60,150 bases of DNA from a virus, in the IMG/VR virus record IMGVR_UViG_3300046385_000041, positions 1-60,150 of that record; one strand, written 5' to 3'. Positions 1 through 9,868 of the stretch are shown here, piece after piece. Below the pieces are notes generated by a model. It made no database searches. It had not been told where the DNA came from and saw only the letters and a program-made list of their open reading frames with translations. The position numbers and the translations under genes are program-made. The first letter of the stretch is position 1. Every line of letters begins with the position of its first letter.

Positions 1-11
1 CATAGATACAC

Positions 12-1559
12 ATGGCAATTATACAAAGTTACCCTATAAATTATAATGTTAAGGATACAGACCTATTATTAGGTATAACTAACATTGCACCTAGCGGTAA
101 TCCTATATATCAAACAAAGAGTTTTAGGGTATCCGATATCCGAGGCGGTGGCGGCGGAGGTGGATCTATAACAATAGGTATTGGTAATGGGCTTACTTTG
201 CAAGGAAGTGTGTTATCGCTTGGATTAGCCGATGTTTTTGAAAATGGTGCATTAAGCTCAGATGATTGGTTAACATTCAACAGCAAGCAGGCACCATTAA
301 TAGGTGATGGATTAGTTAAGTCTACAGGTGGCACTATTTCATATATAACTGATAATACATCTAATTGGAACACTGCTTATAATGACAAGATTAATAGTAT
401 TGCTGTAACAGGTACTACAACAAAAACGTTAACATTAACACAACAGGACGGCGGTACATTAACTACATCTTGGACAGATGATGGTTCAAGTATTACTTTA
501 ACTACACTTGGAACATCAGGTGCGGCTACTTTAGTTAACAATGTTCTAAATATACCACAATACAGTGGAGGAAGCAGCGGCGTTACTTCTTTTAATACAA
601 GAACAGGAGCTGTAACTTTAAGCTCTGGAGACGTTACAACAGCTATAGGGTATACACCGTATAATAATACAAATCCAAACGGTTATATAACAGCATCGTC
701 TGAAAGTGTATTAACTAATAAAACTGGTAATATAAGTCAATGGACAAATAACTCTGGTTATTTAACTGGTATAACTTCACTTCAGGTTACTACTGCTTTA
801 GGGTTTACGCCTTATAACGCAACTAACCCAAATGGTTATATTAGTGGAATTACTAGTGGTATGGTTACTACCGCCTTGGGATTTACGCCATATGACAGCA
901 CGAATCCAAGTGGATATATAACAGCATCGTCTTCAAGTGCGTTGACAAATAAATCTGGTAATATAAGCCAATGGACTAATAACTCAGGGTACCTTACGGG
1001 CATAACATCTGGGCAGGTTACTGGGGCATTGGGTTACACCCCTTATAATTCCACCAATCCAAATGGTTACATCAGTAGTATCACAAGTGGGAATGTTACT
1101 ACCGCATTAGGTTATACGCCTTATAATAGTTCAAACCCGAGTGGTTATATTAGCGGTATTAATAGTTCAATGGTAACATCTGCTCTCGGGTACACGCCTT
1201 ACAATTCAACTAATCCAGCGTCTTACGCAACAACAACCCAATTAAACAATGGATTGGCATTATACTTACCATTAACAGGAGGAACTGTTTCTGGTAATAT
1301 AACTTCAGCAGGTGGTTTTTTTAACTCTGATATTAGGCTAAAAGATATAATATCTAGGGATGGCGATGTTGTGGTGTTTAAATGGAAAGACGGTAGAGAT
1401 GATAAAACACATATAGGTTATATTGCTCAAGAGGTTCAAGAGATATTCCCTGACGCTATTAATGAGGGTGAAGATGGAATGTTGTCTGTAAACTATACAG
1501 AAGTTTTAGTTGCTAAAATAGCGGAATTGGAAAAAAGAATTAAACAACTAGAGAAATAA
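12..1559 (+). CDS. Tail fibre / adhesin with C-terminal S74 intramolecular chaperone
   Basis: A 515-residue fibre protein for host binding. The first ~45 residues (MAIIQSYPINYNVKDTDLLLG) resemble the start of the 231-residue protein at 2350, so they are probably a virion-attachment module. A run of seven glycines follows. Six copies of a (L/I)G(Y/F)TPY(N/D) repeat then occupy roughly residues 210-400, as in trimeric fibre shafts. The end (SDIRLKD..., HIGYIAQEVQEIFPD, VNYTEVLVAKIAELEK) is an S74 / endosialidase-chaperone domain, which trimerises the fibre and normally cleaves itself off; its last residues form a coiled coil. The gene overlaps the next start by one base. Family call is firm; receptor unknown. 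Confidence 0.88.
   Translation: MAIIQSYPINYNVKDTDLLLGITNIAPSGNPIYQTKSFRVSDIRGGGGGGGSITIGIGNGLTLQGSVLSLGLADVFENGALSSDDWLTFNSKQAPLIGDGLVKSTGGTISYITDNTSNWNTAYNDKINSIAVTGTTTKTLTLTQQDGGTLTTSWTDDGSSITLTTLGTSGAATLVNNVLNIPQYSGGSSGVTSFNTRTGAVTLSSGDVTTAIGYTPYNNTNPNGYITASSESVLTNKTGNISQWTNNSGYLTGITSLQVTTALGFTPYNATNPNGYISGITSGMVTTALGFTPYDSTNPSGYITASSSSALTNKSGNISQWTNNSGYLTGITSGQVTGALGYTPYNSTNPNGYISSITSGNVTTALGYTPYNSSNPSGYISGINSSMVTSALGYTPYNSTNPASYATTTQLNNGLALYLPLTGGTVSGNITSAGGFFNSDIRLKDIISRDGDVVVFKWKDGRDDKTHIGYIAQEVQEIFPDAINEGEDGMLSVNYTEVLVAKIAELEKRIKQLEK
641..1217 (+). repeat. Tandem GYTPYN fibre-shaft repeats
   Basis: Six copies of an ALGYTPYNSTNPNGYI-type unit lie inside the first fibre gene. Some copies are separated by a second, longer repeat containing ISQWTNNSGYL, which occurs twice. 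The protein repeats are nearly identical, but their codons differ heavily from copy to copy, so the array is old and maintained by protein-level selection rather than a recent expansion. Confidence 0.85.
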
Positions 1560-2023
1560 TGAGTTGGAGTAGTTTAGGGGATAACCAAATGGTTAGCTTC
1601 ACAGATGCGCAAACAAGTCCTTTTACATTAAATCCTGGGCAAAGTTATGTTACATCAAATAAATGTATGACAAAGCTAGAAGCCTTAACTATGTTTGGAT
1701 TGGAAGCAGGATTTATGGCGACCTACGGGCCAGACCAGCTTGTGCCAAAAGTACAATGGGTAGCTACCGAATTAGTATACACATACTATGGAACATTGTA
1801 CGCTCAAAATCCTTGTGACCCTATGGTATATGTTTATTATGGAAGTAATGGGCAATGGTATTCTGAGGTTAGTGGAAGCTATTATGGAATTACTTACGCT
1901 TGTCAATATGCATATTATGATCCTGGGGCCGACACCTACGTTTACAGTGTATATTACTTAGAACCAAGCAACGCTACGCCGGTTTATTATGGAACAACAA
2001 CATCACCGTGCCCACCTTTTTAA
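1559..2023 (+). CDS. Tyrosine-rich protein of the adhesion cluster
   Basis: A 154-residue protein with many Tyr, Gly and Ser residues and short YYG / VYYG motifs, mostly in its second half. It contains several Cys residues but no clear signal peptide or membrane segment. Its start codon overlaps the stop of the S74 fibre (AATGA junction), so the two are translationally coupled. This suggests a fibre-associated tip or accessory protein. I do not recognise a family; the function is inferred from position only. Confidence 0.65.
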   Translation: MSWSSLGDNQMVSFTDAQTSPFTLNPGQSYVTSNKCMTKLEALTMFGLEAGFMATYGPDQLVPKVQWVATELVYTYYGTLYAQNPCDPMVYVYYGSNGQWYSEVSGSYYGITYACQYAYYDPGADTYVYSVYYLEPSNATPVYYGTTTSPCPPF

Positions 2024-2033
2024 AAAATAAAAA

Positions 2034-2321
2034 ATGAAGATACAGCAAATTCAATTCCCTTTGAGCATCGGTACGGCTGATACTCTATCTACTCAGGTAA
2101 AAAAAGATCTAGATGCGGAAGATTATACAATAGTGTACTACGCTTTTATAGATACTACACAAACATCAGAATTAAATGATGGTAACGAAATACCTAATAA
2201 GATGTTGCATGCTAGCAGCCTAAGATTAGATGGTGAAAGTTACATTGAATATAAAAATGATAATAGTAAACTAGATTCTATAATTGCTTCCATGTTAGGT
2301 GTAGTAATAATTGAGGAATAA
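2034..2321 (+). CDS. Small hypothetical protein in the adhesion cluster
   Basis: A 95-residue acidic protein with no membrane segment. It starts 10 bases after the previous gene behind an A-rich leader (AAAAAATAAAAA). The mix of short hydrophobic strands and polar residues suggests a small globular fold. Family unknown; a role in fibre assembly is a guess from position. Confidence 0.6.
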   Translation: MKIQQIQFPLSIGTADTLSTQVKKDLDAEDYTIVYYAFIDTTQTSELNDGNEIPNKMLHASSLRLDGESYIEYKNDNSKLDSIIASMLGVVIIEE

Positions 2322-2349
2322 TAAATAGTTTATAAAATAAAACAATAAT

Positions 2350-3045
2350 ATGGCAATAGGAAATTCATATCCGATAGATAAAGATGTCGAGGATAAAGAC
2401 CTGGTGCTTGGAACGGATTATGGTAGTAATAGAACAGTAAACTTCCCAATGGAGGATATTGCTGACTACTTAAATAAGAAAGGTAAAATATCAATAGCCG
2501 GTCAAACTACTTGGAAATTTGTTACATCAAATCCAATAAGTGGTACTATATCTATGGTTAACGGTGCTGGTAACGGAATGCCGTTTAGTAATATAACCTA
2601 TCTCCTAATGTCTATTTATGATATGAGCACGCAGCGAGTAGTTGAGTTCATTGATTATCTTGTTGGATCCCAAGTTCTATTAGCACAACAAAAGAAAGCA
2701 ACGCAGTTCGGTCATTATGAAGTTGTGAATTACGAGCCTACTAGTGATCCATTACTATATAGGTTAACATTGGAATACATTGGTGGTAATGGCACAATAA
2801 AGGAAAACACTTATTACGACCTAGCTACTTTTGTACCGTTTTCAACAGGAGACAAAACATTCGTATTCACACAAGACACACCGGCAAATCCGTGGATTAT
2901 TGCGCACGACTTAGATAAATTCCCATCGGTATCAATGGTATTATCAACAGGGCAAGCTGGCATTGCTGATGTGACATATATAGACGAAAATAACTTAACA
3001 ATAACTTTTTCTGGAGATGAATCTGGAAAAGCATATATGAACTAA
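2350..3045 (+). CDS. Short tail-fibre-like protein sharing the N-terminal attachment module
   Basis: A 231-residue protein. Its start (MAIGNSYPIDKDVEDKDLVLG) matches the start of the first fibre, pointing to the same docking site. The C-terminus (WIIAHDLDKFPSVSMVLS ... DVTYIDENNLTITFSG ... KAYMN) is a small beta domain commonly seen at the ends of phage tail fibres. A related HNLNTKDVIVQLYD form ends the next protein. It has no S74 domain. It probably forms a short side fibre or knob. Confidence 0.72.
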   Translation: MAIGNSYPIDKDVEDKDLVLGTDYGSNRTVNFPMEDIADYLNKKGKISIAGQTTWKFVTSNPISGTISMVNGAGNGMPFSNITYLLMSIYDMSTQRVVEFIDYLVGSQVLLAQQKKATQFGHYEVVNYEPTSDPLLYRLTLEYIGGNGTIKENTYYDLATFVPFSTGDKTFVFTQDTPANPWIIAHDLDKFPSVSMVLSTGQAGIADVTYIDENNLTITFSGDESGKAYMN

Positions 3046-3047
3046 CT

Positions 3048-4373
3048 ATGGCAATACAGTTTTTAAATAATTTAAACATCAACGACAACCAACTGCTTAA
3101 TGCAAAGGTTCAAGTTGCATCTACAGCGCCAACTGCTGCTAAAGGACAAATATATCTTGATAGTACAACCAATGTAAATACACTGAAATACCATGACGGA
3201 TCACAATGGATAGGTTTAAAGCAAGTAAATCTAAATAATAGCACATTTGTTAGCTTAGCTAATTTAAGTGCGACAGGGAGCAATGTAATAAGCCTAGAAG
3301 CTAGTCTATCAGCTACAGGAACTGCGAGCAGTACGACATTCCTTAGAGGTGATAATACTTGGGGTACTCCAATAGGCGCATTGTATACTTTACCGGTTGC
3401 TGCTGGAGGATCAAATTCCGCTGTAATAAGTTTAACTGAGCAAACGCTTTCAACACAAGTTGTATCTGATGTAACTTTTAACGGCACAACAAATGGTGTA
3501 AAAATCACTGAGTCTACCGGTAATAACGGTTCAATAACTATTGGTCTACAAGACAGTATTACTTTAGTTGGAACATTGACTGTACAAGGAACTGGCCAAT
3601 CTAGTTTTGCGGGACAAGTTACAATTCCAGCAGTGCCAATTGCAAGCACTGATGCAGCAAGTAAAGCTTACGTTGACAACTCTGTAACCGGCGCTTTAGT
3701 ATTCCAAGGGGGGTATGATGCTGCCACAAATACACCAAACTTAGATTCACCGCCAACTGGCACAATCAAGAAAGGATTTATGTGGACCGTTACGGTTGAT
3801 GGGTCATTCTTTACCGAACAAGTTAGAGTTGGTGATTCATTAATAGCTAACAAAGACACACCTACTACTTTAGCGGATTGGACAACAGTTCAAAGTAATA
3901 TTGACTTAGCTACGCTTACGACTGTAGGTCTAGGCAATGTTAATGCTGGGTCTGGAATCGGGGTTGCTTATTCTGCTGGTACTGCCGCAGTAACAAACAC
4001 CGACAAAGGTTCTTCTCAGAATATATTTAAAAATATTTTAGCCTCGGGGCAAACTACATTAGTTGCAACTTCCAACAATGATAGCATCATATTATATCCT
4101 GGCAATGGAATAGCTATAACAACGGATGCAGCTACGAACACAATTGAGATTGCGTCAACGTATACACCGCCAACAATATCTTATGCAACAACAATATCCG
4201 CAACTGCAACAGTTACTCATAACTTGAATACGAAAGACGTAATAGTTCAATTATATGATACTGTTACATCTGACACAGTATATGCAGACATTACTAGAGC
4301 TAGTGTGAATACGATTACTGTTACATTCTCTGCTGTTCCAACAAATCCAATTAGAGTATTGGTACAAAAATAA
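3048..4373 (+). CDS. Tail fibre protein
   Basis: A 441-residue protein rich in Thr, Ser, Gly and Val, typical of beta-structured fibres. The N-terminal QFLNNLNINDNQLLNAKVQ segment and the middle (ASTDAASKAYVDNSVTGAL, then an LIANKDTPTTLADWTTVQ-like stretch) are recurrent modules in phage tail fibres. The last ~60 residues form the same terminal beta domain as the preceding protein. It starts only two bases after the previous stop. No chaperone domain is present, so it may fold alone or need a partner. Confidence 0.78.
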   Translation: MAIQFLNNLNINDNQLLNAKVQVASTAPTAAKGQIYLDSTTNVNTLKYHDGSQWIGLKQVNLNNSTFVSLANLSATGSNVISLEASLSATGTASSTTFLRGDNTWGTPIGALYTLPVAAGGSNSAVISLTEQTLSTQVVSDVTFNGTTNGVKITESTGNNGSITIGLQDSITLVGTLTVQGTGQSSFAGQVTIPAVPIASTDAASKAYVDNSVTGALVFQGGYDAATNTPNLDSPPTGTIKKGFMWTVTVDGSFFTEQVRVGDSLIANKDTPTTLADWTTVQSNIDLATLTTVGLGNVNAGSGIGVAYSAGTAAVTNTDKGSSQNIFKNILASGQTTLVATSNNDSIILYPGNGIAITTDAATNTIEIASTYTPPTISYATTISATATVTHNLNTKDVIVQLYDTVTSDTVYADITRASVNTITVTFSAVPTNPIRVLVQK

Positions 4374-4383
4374 AACATAGTAT

Positions 4384-7332
4384 ATGAAATTTAAAAGTGA
4401 TATAGAGGTCCAAGCGGGTCTGAAGGATTCTTCAGGTGCAAATGGCTCAGCTGGACAAGTATTATCATCTAATGGTAGCACTGTTAGCTGGGTAAATGAA
4501 ACTACAGTTGCTAGTGACGTTCAGAATGAGGTAAAAGCCGGCGTTGCGATAAACAAAGGGCAGGCTGTGTATGTAACTGGCGCTGACGGGACAAATATAA
4601 TTGTTGGGTTAGCTTCAAATACTACTGAAGCAACTTCTTCTAAAACTTTAGGATTACTTAATGCTACAGTTGCTATTAATGGATTTGCTGATGTTGTACA
4701 AATAGGTAGATTAGCAGGGCTTAATACTTCGGCAGCTACAGTGGGTGATCCAGTATGGTTGGGAACAAACGGGAATCTTATTTATGGATTAGCAAATAAG
4801 CCTTACGCTCCCGCTCACTTAGTTTTTATAGGAGTTGTTACTAGAGTAAATTCCAACAACGGAGAGATATTTATAAATGTACAAAACGGTTTTGAATTAA
4901 ACGAGATTCACGATGTAGACATTAAAACTAACGTTCCAATTAATGGTGATGTATTAGGATATGATGGAACATTGTGGGTTAATAAGACAATTGCAGAATG
5001 GTTAGGTTATACACCGGCTGATGATGCTTTAGTAGTACATAAAGCGGGAACTGAAACTATAACTGGTAGTAAAACATTTACAAGTCCTGTTATTATAAAT
5101 AAAGCAACTGCAAATACAGATGCTATTTTACTTAATGTTGGTGGAAATCAACAAGGAAGACTTACTATAAATAATGACGGTGGTTTTGATTTATTCACAT
5201 CAACCGATTTTAGCGGTTATGGTATTAACTTTGATGCTAATGATAGTAATGGACTTTTGTTCTATGCGGACAATCCAAATATGGCTAAGTTCATTGTTGG
5301 AGATAACTATAATATATCACAACAAGATTTATATTCAACAAAGTTTATAAAATTAGGCGGAACTGCTGATCAATATTTAAAAGCTGATGGATCAGTATCC
5401 ACAGCAATGAACTCTAGGGTAGAAGTAAACTTTATAACTACCGCTGGGCAAACAACATTTGTTACACCTTACGAGGTTGGGCAGGTTGAGGTTTATTACA
5501 ATGGTTCTAAATTATATCCAGATGAATTTGTAGCAACTAACGGTACAACTATTGTATTAGTTACACCGGCTACGTTAAATGCACAGATAAGTATTGTTAA
5601 ATTTGTATCTTCATTTAATACAACATCGATTAGAACCGAAACAGTATTTACAACAACAGGTGGTCAAACTACATTTAGTGTAAACTATGCTATCGGTCAG
5701 GTCGATGTATTTTATAACGGATCAAAATTGAGTCCTGCTGAATTTACAGCAGTTAATGGAACATCTGTTGTATTAGGATTTGCTTGTGCTGCTGGTGAAA
5801 GTATTGTAATTAATAGTTATGTTAATCAAGTTAGCGGAGCTTCAGGTACTGCTAATTATATGACTAAATTTACCGGAGCAGCTTCTTTAGGTAATAGTAC
5901 ATTAATAGACAATGGAACTAGTGTTAGTTTAACAAATGCGGACTCAAGGCTTTACGGTGGAACAAATGCAGGCAGGTTTATTATAGGAAATCCTAGTGTT
6001 AATACTTATTTAGCTGTATACGGTAGTACACATGCAACTTTACCAAACTTTGCACAATTTATAGTTAATAATATTCCTTCGCTTAATATGTTAGCAAGCG
6101 GAGCTATTGGAATTGGCACTTCCTCACCTGGAACAACGTCATCATCCAATATTTTATTGGGATTTGTTAATGGTAGTAATATACAAGCAAGAAATGAGGT
6201 TGCTCAAATTGCAATGTCTTCAAACATAAATGGGGATTGGTATGCTCCAACCTATAAAAATAGCGGGTATGCATCACAAATTTATGCTGACGCAAACGGC
6301 GGAACAATAGGATTAAGAATAGCTCCTAGTGGTACAGCGGGAGCATCAATATCATGGAATCAGCCGGCTGTTTATGTTACAAGCGCAAATAATGTAATTA
6401 TAGGCGGCTCAACAGACGCGGGATACAAACTTGACGTTAATGGTACAGGTAGATTTACAGGTAATTTATTTTTACCATCATTAACTACAGGGTATTTAAC
6501 TAAAGTAGGAACAAGTGGATTAATAACATTTAGTAAATTATATGAAAATTCATTTGGAGGTATTCAAATAAATAACACAGATACAAACGGAGCTCAATAT
6601 TATAGTTTAAGAGTTGGTCCAAGAGGTAACAACGATGGAATTTCTTCAACTTGGCATATACCTTCAAATGCTTCTCCTACAGTTGGATGGGCTACAAGCG
6701 CAAGTTCAACATTTTATAGTATTGCAACTTTAGCAGACGATGTAACAAGATTGCATATCACTTCAGGTGGTAACGTAGGAATAGGAACAATTATACCTGA
6801 CGCAAGGCTTCACTTAAGAGGAGCAAGTTCTTTTAATAGACTTACTCAAATGTCTCCAACTGGAGCAAGCACAGATGCAGTTAATTTAATAGCATCAACA
6901 AATCCTTCAGGTAGTGATCAATGGTGGAGTTGGGGGGTTAGTAATGACGATTCTTATAGAATAGTTAAAGGAACTGATTTATCAGGCACTGGTGTTAAAG
7001 TAACTGTAGGTTCTACGTCTTGGACTTCTTCTTCTGACATTAGAATTAAAAATGTAATTGGAAAAGTTGAAAATGCTTTAGAAAAAATAGATACGTTATC
7101 TCCTATATTTTACGAATTAAAAGATGACAAATTAAAAACTAAAAGAGTTGGTTTAATAGCGCAAGAAGTTTATGAAGTTTTACCTGAATCAGTAGATAAA
7201 CCTATAAAAGAAGAAGATGTTTGGGGGGTTAGATATACCGAATTAATACCTCTTTTAGTAGCGTCTATACAAGAACAACAAGCTCAAATCAAAGAATTAC
7301 AAGACGAATTAGTTTTGTTAAAAAATAAATAA
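4384..7332 (+). CDS. Large tail fibre / adhesin with S74 chaperone
   Basis: A 982-residue fibre. Near residues 340-480 it has two copies of a domain with the pattern GQTTF...GQV(E/D)V(Y/F)YNGSKL.P.EF, a tandem duplication. A long beta-rich region with DAGYKLDVNGT and GNVGIG motifs follows. It ends in a complete S74 domain (SSDIRIKNVIGKVENALEK, KRVGLIAQEVYEVLPESV, GVRYTELIPLLVASIQEQ) and a coiled coil. This is the largest of the adhesins and the best candidate for the main receptor-binding fibre. The start follows an A/T leader. Confidence 0.88.
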   Translation: MKFKSDIEVQAGLKDSSGANGSAGQVLSSNGSTVSWVNETTVASDVQNEVKAGVAINKGQAVYVTGADGTNIIVGLASNTTEATSSKTLGLLNATVAINGFADVVQIGRLAGLNTSAATVGDPVWLGTNGNLIYGLANKPYAPAHLVFIGVVTRVNSNNGEIFINVQNGFELNEIHDVDIKTNVPINGDVLGYDGTLWVNKTIAEWLGYTPADDALVVHKAGTETITGSKTFTSPVIINKATANTDAILLNVGGNQQGRLTINNDGGFDLFTSTDFSGYGINFDANDSNGLLFYADNPNMAKFIVGDNYNISQQDLYSTKFIKLGGTADQYLKADGSVSTAMNSRVEVNFITTAGQTTFVTPYEVGQVEVYYNGSKLYPDEFVATNGTTIVLVTPATLNAQISIVKFVSSFNTTSIRTETVFTTTGGQTTFSVNYAIGQVDVFYNGSKLSPAEFTAVNGTSVVLGFACAAGESIVINSYVNQVSGASGTANYMTKFTGAASLGNSTLIDNGTSVSLTNADSRLYGGTNAGRFIIGNPSVNTYLAVYGSTHATLPNFAQFIVNNIPSLNMLASGAIGIGTSSPGTTSSSNILLGFVNGSNIQARNEVAQIAMSSNINGDWYAPTYKNSGYASQIYADANGGTIGLRIAPSGTAGASISWNQPAVYVTSANNVIIGGSTDAGYKLDVNGTGRFTGNLFLPSLTTGYLTKVGTSGLITFSKLYENSFGGIQINNTDTNGAQYYSLRVGPRGNNDGISSTWHIPSNASPTVGWATSASSTFYSIATLADDVTRLHITSGGNVGIGTIIPDARLHLRGASSFNRLTQMSPTGASTDAVNLIASTNPSGSDQWWSWGVSNDDSYRIVKGTDLSGTGVKVTVGSTSWTSSSDIRIKNVIGKVENALEKIDTLSPIFYELKDDKLKTKRVGLIAQEVYEVLPESVDKPIKEEDVWGVRYTELIPLLVASIQEQQAQIKELQDELVLLKNK

Positions 7333-7333
7333 T

Positions 7334-8377
7334 ATGGGATTAACTAAAGACTTAGGTGCTTTACCAAGAGCAATAACGGTATCTAGTGCTAATAATGTTG
7401 GAATTGGTGCGGCTGGACCAAGTACTCTTTTGCAAATTGGTACAGGAGGTGGTGCTGGGGCTACTAATTCAATAGCCTACTTAGGAGGGTACAGTAGTGG
7501 CGTATCTCAGTTAAGATACATTATGAATCATAACGGTGCGGCAAATGCTGGAATAGGCACGCCATCAGCTGGTGGTATTTTATTTGGATACGGGTTAGTT
7601 GACGGTACTGTATCAGGTGAATGGATGAGAATTAATACTTCTGGCAACGTAGGAATTGGCGAATCTAATCCGCAAGCAAGACTACATGTGGCAAGGACAG
7701 ATTCTGGAGAAGTTTCTAGATTTTCAGCGCCAAACGGATATATTCCATATATTTTAATAGGTAGGCCAGATGCTACAAATGAAGGTTTAAAATTGAGTTA
7801 TGACTCTAATACAGGAAATACAAGTTTTGAAACTGTATCATCTCACAATATACTATTTAAAAACAACAATACCGAACGTATGCGTATCACTTCAGGTGGT
7901 AATGTAACTATTGGAGATACAACAACAAACAATACAGGTAAATTTAACTACGCGAGTCCCGGGGTTGGTTCTTTTAACGGGGTGGTAGAGTTATATCATA
8001 GTACCTCAAATGTAAATGGATCAGGTTTTGTAAATTTCTACGTAAATAGTTCTGTTATTGGTTCAATTGGTCAATCAGGCACAACAGGTGTAACTTATAA
8101 CACAACATCTGATTATAGACTTAAAGAAGATTTTAAAGATTACTCAGGGTTAGATTTAGTATCTAAAATTAAAACTTATGACTATAAATGGAAATCTTGT
8201 GAAGATAGAATGTATGGGGTAATTGCCCACGAATTGCAAGAGGTAGTGCCTTATGCGGTAACAGGTGAAAAAGATGCTGAACAAATGCAAGGTGTAGATT
8301 ACTCAAAATTAGTGCCTATTTTAGTTCAAGCAATACAAGAATTAACTGCTAGATTAGAAATCTTAGAAAACAAATAA
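7334..8377 (+). CDS. S74-chaperoned adhesin
   Basis: A 347-residue protein beginning two bases after the previous gene. Its start (MGLTKDLGALPRAI) is closely similar to that of the next protein (MGLNRNLGNLTEVI), so the two share a docking module. The middle holds fibre motifs (MRITSGGNVTIGD). The end is an S74 domain (TSDYRLKEDFKDYSGLDLV, YGVIAHELQEVVPYAV, VDYSKLVPILVQAIQEL). The Ser-Asp pair at its start is the expected self-cleavage site of this family. Confidence 0.85.
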   Translation: MGLTKDLGALPRAITVSSANNVGIGAAGPSTLLQIGTGGGAGATNSIAYLGGYSSGVSQLRYIMNHNGAANAGIGTPSAGGILFGYGLVDGTVSGEWMRINTSGNVGIGESNPQARLHVARTDSGEVSRFSAPNGYIPYILIGRPDATNEGLKLSYDSNTGNTSFETVSSHNILFKNNNTERMRITSGGNVTIGDTTTNNTGKFNYASPGVGSFNGVVELYHSTSNVNGSGFVNFYVNSSVIGSIGQSGTTGVTYNTTSDYRLKEDFKDYSGLDLVSKIKTYDYKWKSCEDRMYGVIAHELQEVVPYAVTGEKDAEQMQGVDYSKLVPILVQAIQELTARLEILENK

Positions 8378-8378
8378 T

Positions 8379-9635
8379 ATGGGACTAAATAGAAATTTAG
8401 GGAATCTAACAGAGGTTATAAAGGAGAGTAGTGGTAAGATAGGTATTGGAGTAACTCCTGAAAACAAATTGCAAGTTACAGATAATTTAGGTTCTATTAC
8501 TGATCCAACTGTATACAGACCTATTGCTAATTTTTATAGTGGAGGGAATTCTAGTGCTTTTGGGTTAACTATTGGCTCTAGACCATTAAACGCTAACGTA
8601 GATCAAGGTGGTTACGTACAAAGTAATTCTTCTGTAATTTATAGAGCCGGGCTTAACCACATATTTCAAAGCGGCGGTAGTTTTACAGAAAGTATGCGTA
8701 TATTCTCAAACGGAAACATTTACATAGGGTCATCATCGTCTGACGCTGGGTATAAACTTGACGTTAATGGCACAACTAGAATTGGATCTGCTTTAACAGT
8801 TAATACCGATGGTGGATTTGGAATTGCAAGAACAGGCAATAATGCTGGATCAACAGTTGTTAATATAATTGGATCTTCGCAAAGTTCAACATCAGCTCAA
8901 TTAAATTTAACACAGGTATGGAATGGAGTTTCGTATCCTGTAGTATTAAGAAATACATACAACACAACAGCTGGGGCAGCTTCAAGTGTATTTACTTTAT
9001 CAACATCTCAATATAATGGGTCTATTGGGGGGGCTGAATTAACTGAAAGATTTAGAATTGACGGGAATACAGGTAACATAGGTATTGGGACAGCAAACAC
9101 GCCGTCTGAAAAATTAACTCTTGACAGTGGTAATATTAAGTTAGGCACACAAGGTAGAGTTATATTTAATAGAGCTGATAATGCAATTTTCACTCAATTA
9201 TATGACGCTGGCGCTTATTTTGTTTTAGATAATAGAAATGGAAATGGATTTGATTTTCAATCGGCTGGAACAAGTCATATGAGAATACTTCCTGACGGAT
9301 CTACAAACAATAAAAGCGTAAAGACTCAATATGCTGCTGGATATTCAGATATAGGATCTACTTTCTATGTAGATTTTGTTGCGTACCAATCCAGTGTTTA
9401 TAAAATAATGTCTGGAATAACGCACTGGAGCGCTGGGTATGGTGCGTATCTTGAAACTATACAATTTAATGATGCATATACAAATATATCCAATATAGTT
9501 ATAGCCAACCACACTAGTGTAAACGGCGGTAGTTGGTCAATAAGTAGACCAAATAATTATACGATAAGAGTTACTCATAATGCGGGGACCTACGCAGCTT
9601 ATGGTAACTGGTGGATTGAAGTTATAGGAACATAA
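8379..9635 (+). CDS. Tail fibre protein without chaperone, paralogue of the preceding adhesin
   Basis: A 418-residue protein that starts two bases after the previous stop and shares its N-terminal MGL..(D/N)LG.L module. It repeats the DAGYKLDVNGT motif of the 982-residue fibre. The C-terminus lacks S74 and instead ends in a different beta-rich domain (SWSISRPNNYTIRVTHNAGTY ... WIEVIGT). Such pairs with the same anchor but different heads suggest exchangeable receptor-binding ends. Confidence 0.8.
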   Translation: MGLNRNLGNLTEVIKESSGKIGIGVTPENKLQVTDNLGSITDPTVYRPIANFYSGGNSSAFGLTIGSRPLNANVDQGGYVQSNSSVIYRAGLNHIFQSGGSFTESMRIFSNGNIYIGSSSSDAGYKLDVNGTTRIGSALTVNTDGGFGIARTGNNAGSTVVNIIGSSQSSTSAQLNLTQVWNGVSYPVVLRNTYNTTAGAASSVFTLSTSQYNGSIGGAELTERFRIDGNTGNIGIGTANTPSEKLTLDSGNIKLGTQGRVIFNRADNAIFTQLYDAGAYFVLDNRNGNGFDFQSAGTSHMRILPDGSTNNKSVKTQYAAGYSDIGSTFYVDFVAYQSSVYKIMSGITHWSAGYGAYLETIQFNDAYTNISNIVIANHTSVNGGSWSISRPNNYTIRVTHNAGTYAAYGNWWIEVIGT

Positions 9636-9645
9636 AAAAATAATT

Positions 9646-9846
9646 ATGATAGTAATATATAATAAAAGCAAAAAGGTGATTATGACTTGTTCTGCCTTAG
9701 AAAATATAAAAGCTTATATAGAAGACAATAAGTTAGAATATATAGAATCAAAAGAAAATATGGATCTAGTTAATTTTGAATATAAAATTATTAATGGAGA
9801 AATTATAAAGGGTGATCCAACTCAAAAGCCTGAAATCTTAGAATAA
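9646..9846 (+). CDS. Small hypothetical protein
   Basis: A 66-residue protein with a short conserved-looking MIVIYNKSKKVIMTCS start. The pattern suggests a small alpha/beta fold and no membrane segment is seen. It follows the fibre genes by 10 bases and is probably co-transcribed with them; a tail-fibre assembly role is possible but unproven. Confidence 0.6.
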   Translation: MIVIYNKSKKVIMTCSALENIKAYIEDNKLEYIESKENMDLVNFEYKIINGEIIKGDPTQKPEILE

Positions 9847-9868
9847 ACAAACAAACAAAACAAATAAT

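Noticed and set aside
641-1217. Possible CRISPR-like repeat array
   Set aside because: Repeats are coding, in frame, unequal in spacing and diverged at DNA level; there are no spacers or cas genes.
3110-3649. Long open frame antisense to the fibre gene at 3048
   Set aside because: It lies wholly inside a well-supported fibre gene, has no leader and its composition mirrors the low-complexity coding strand.
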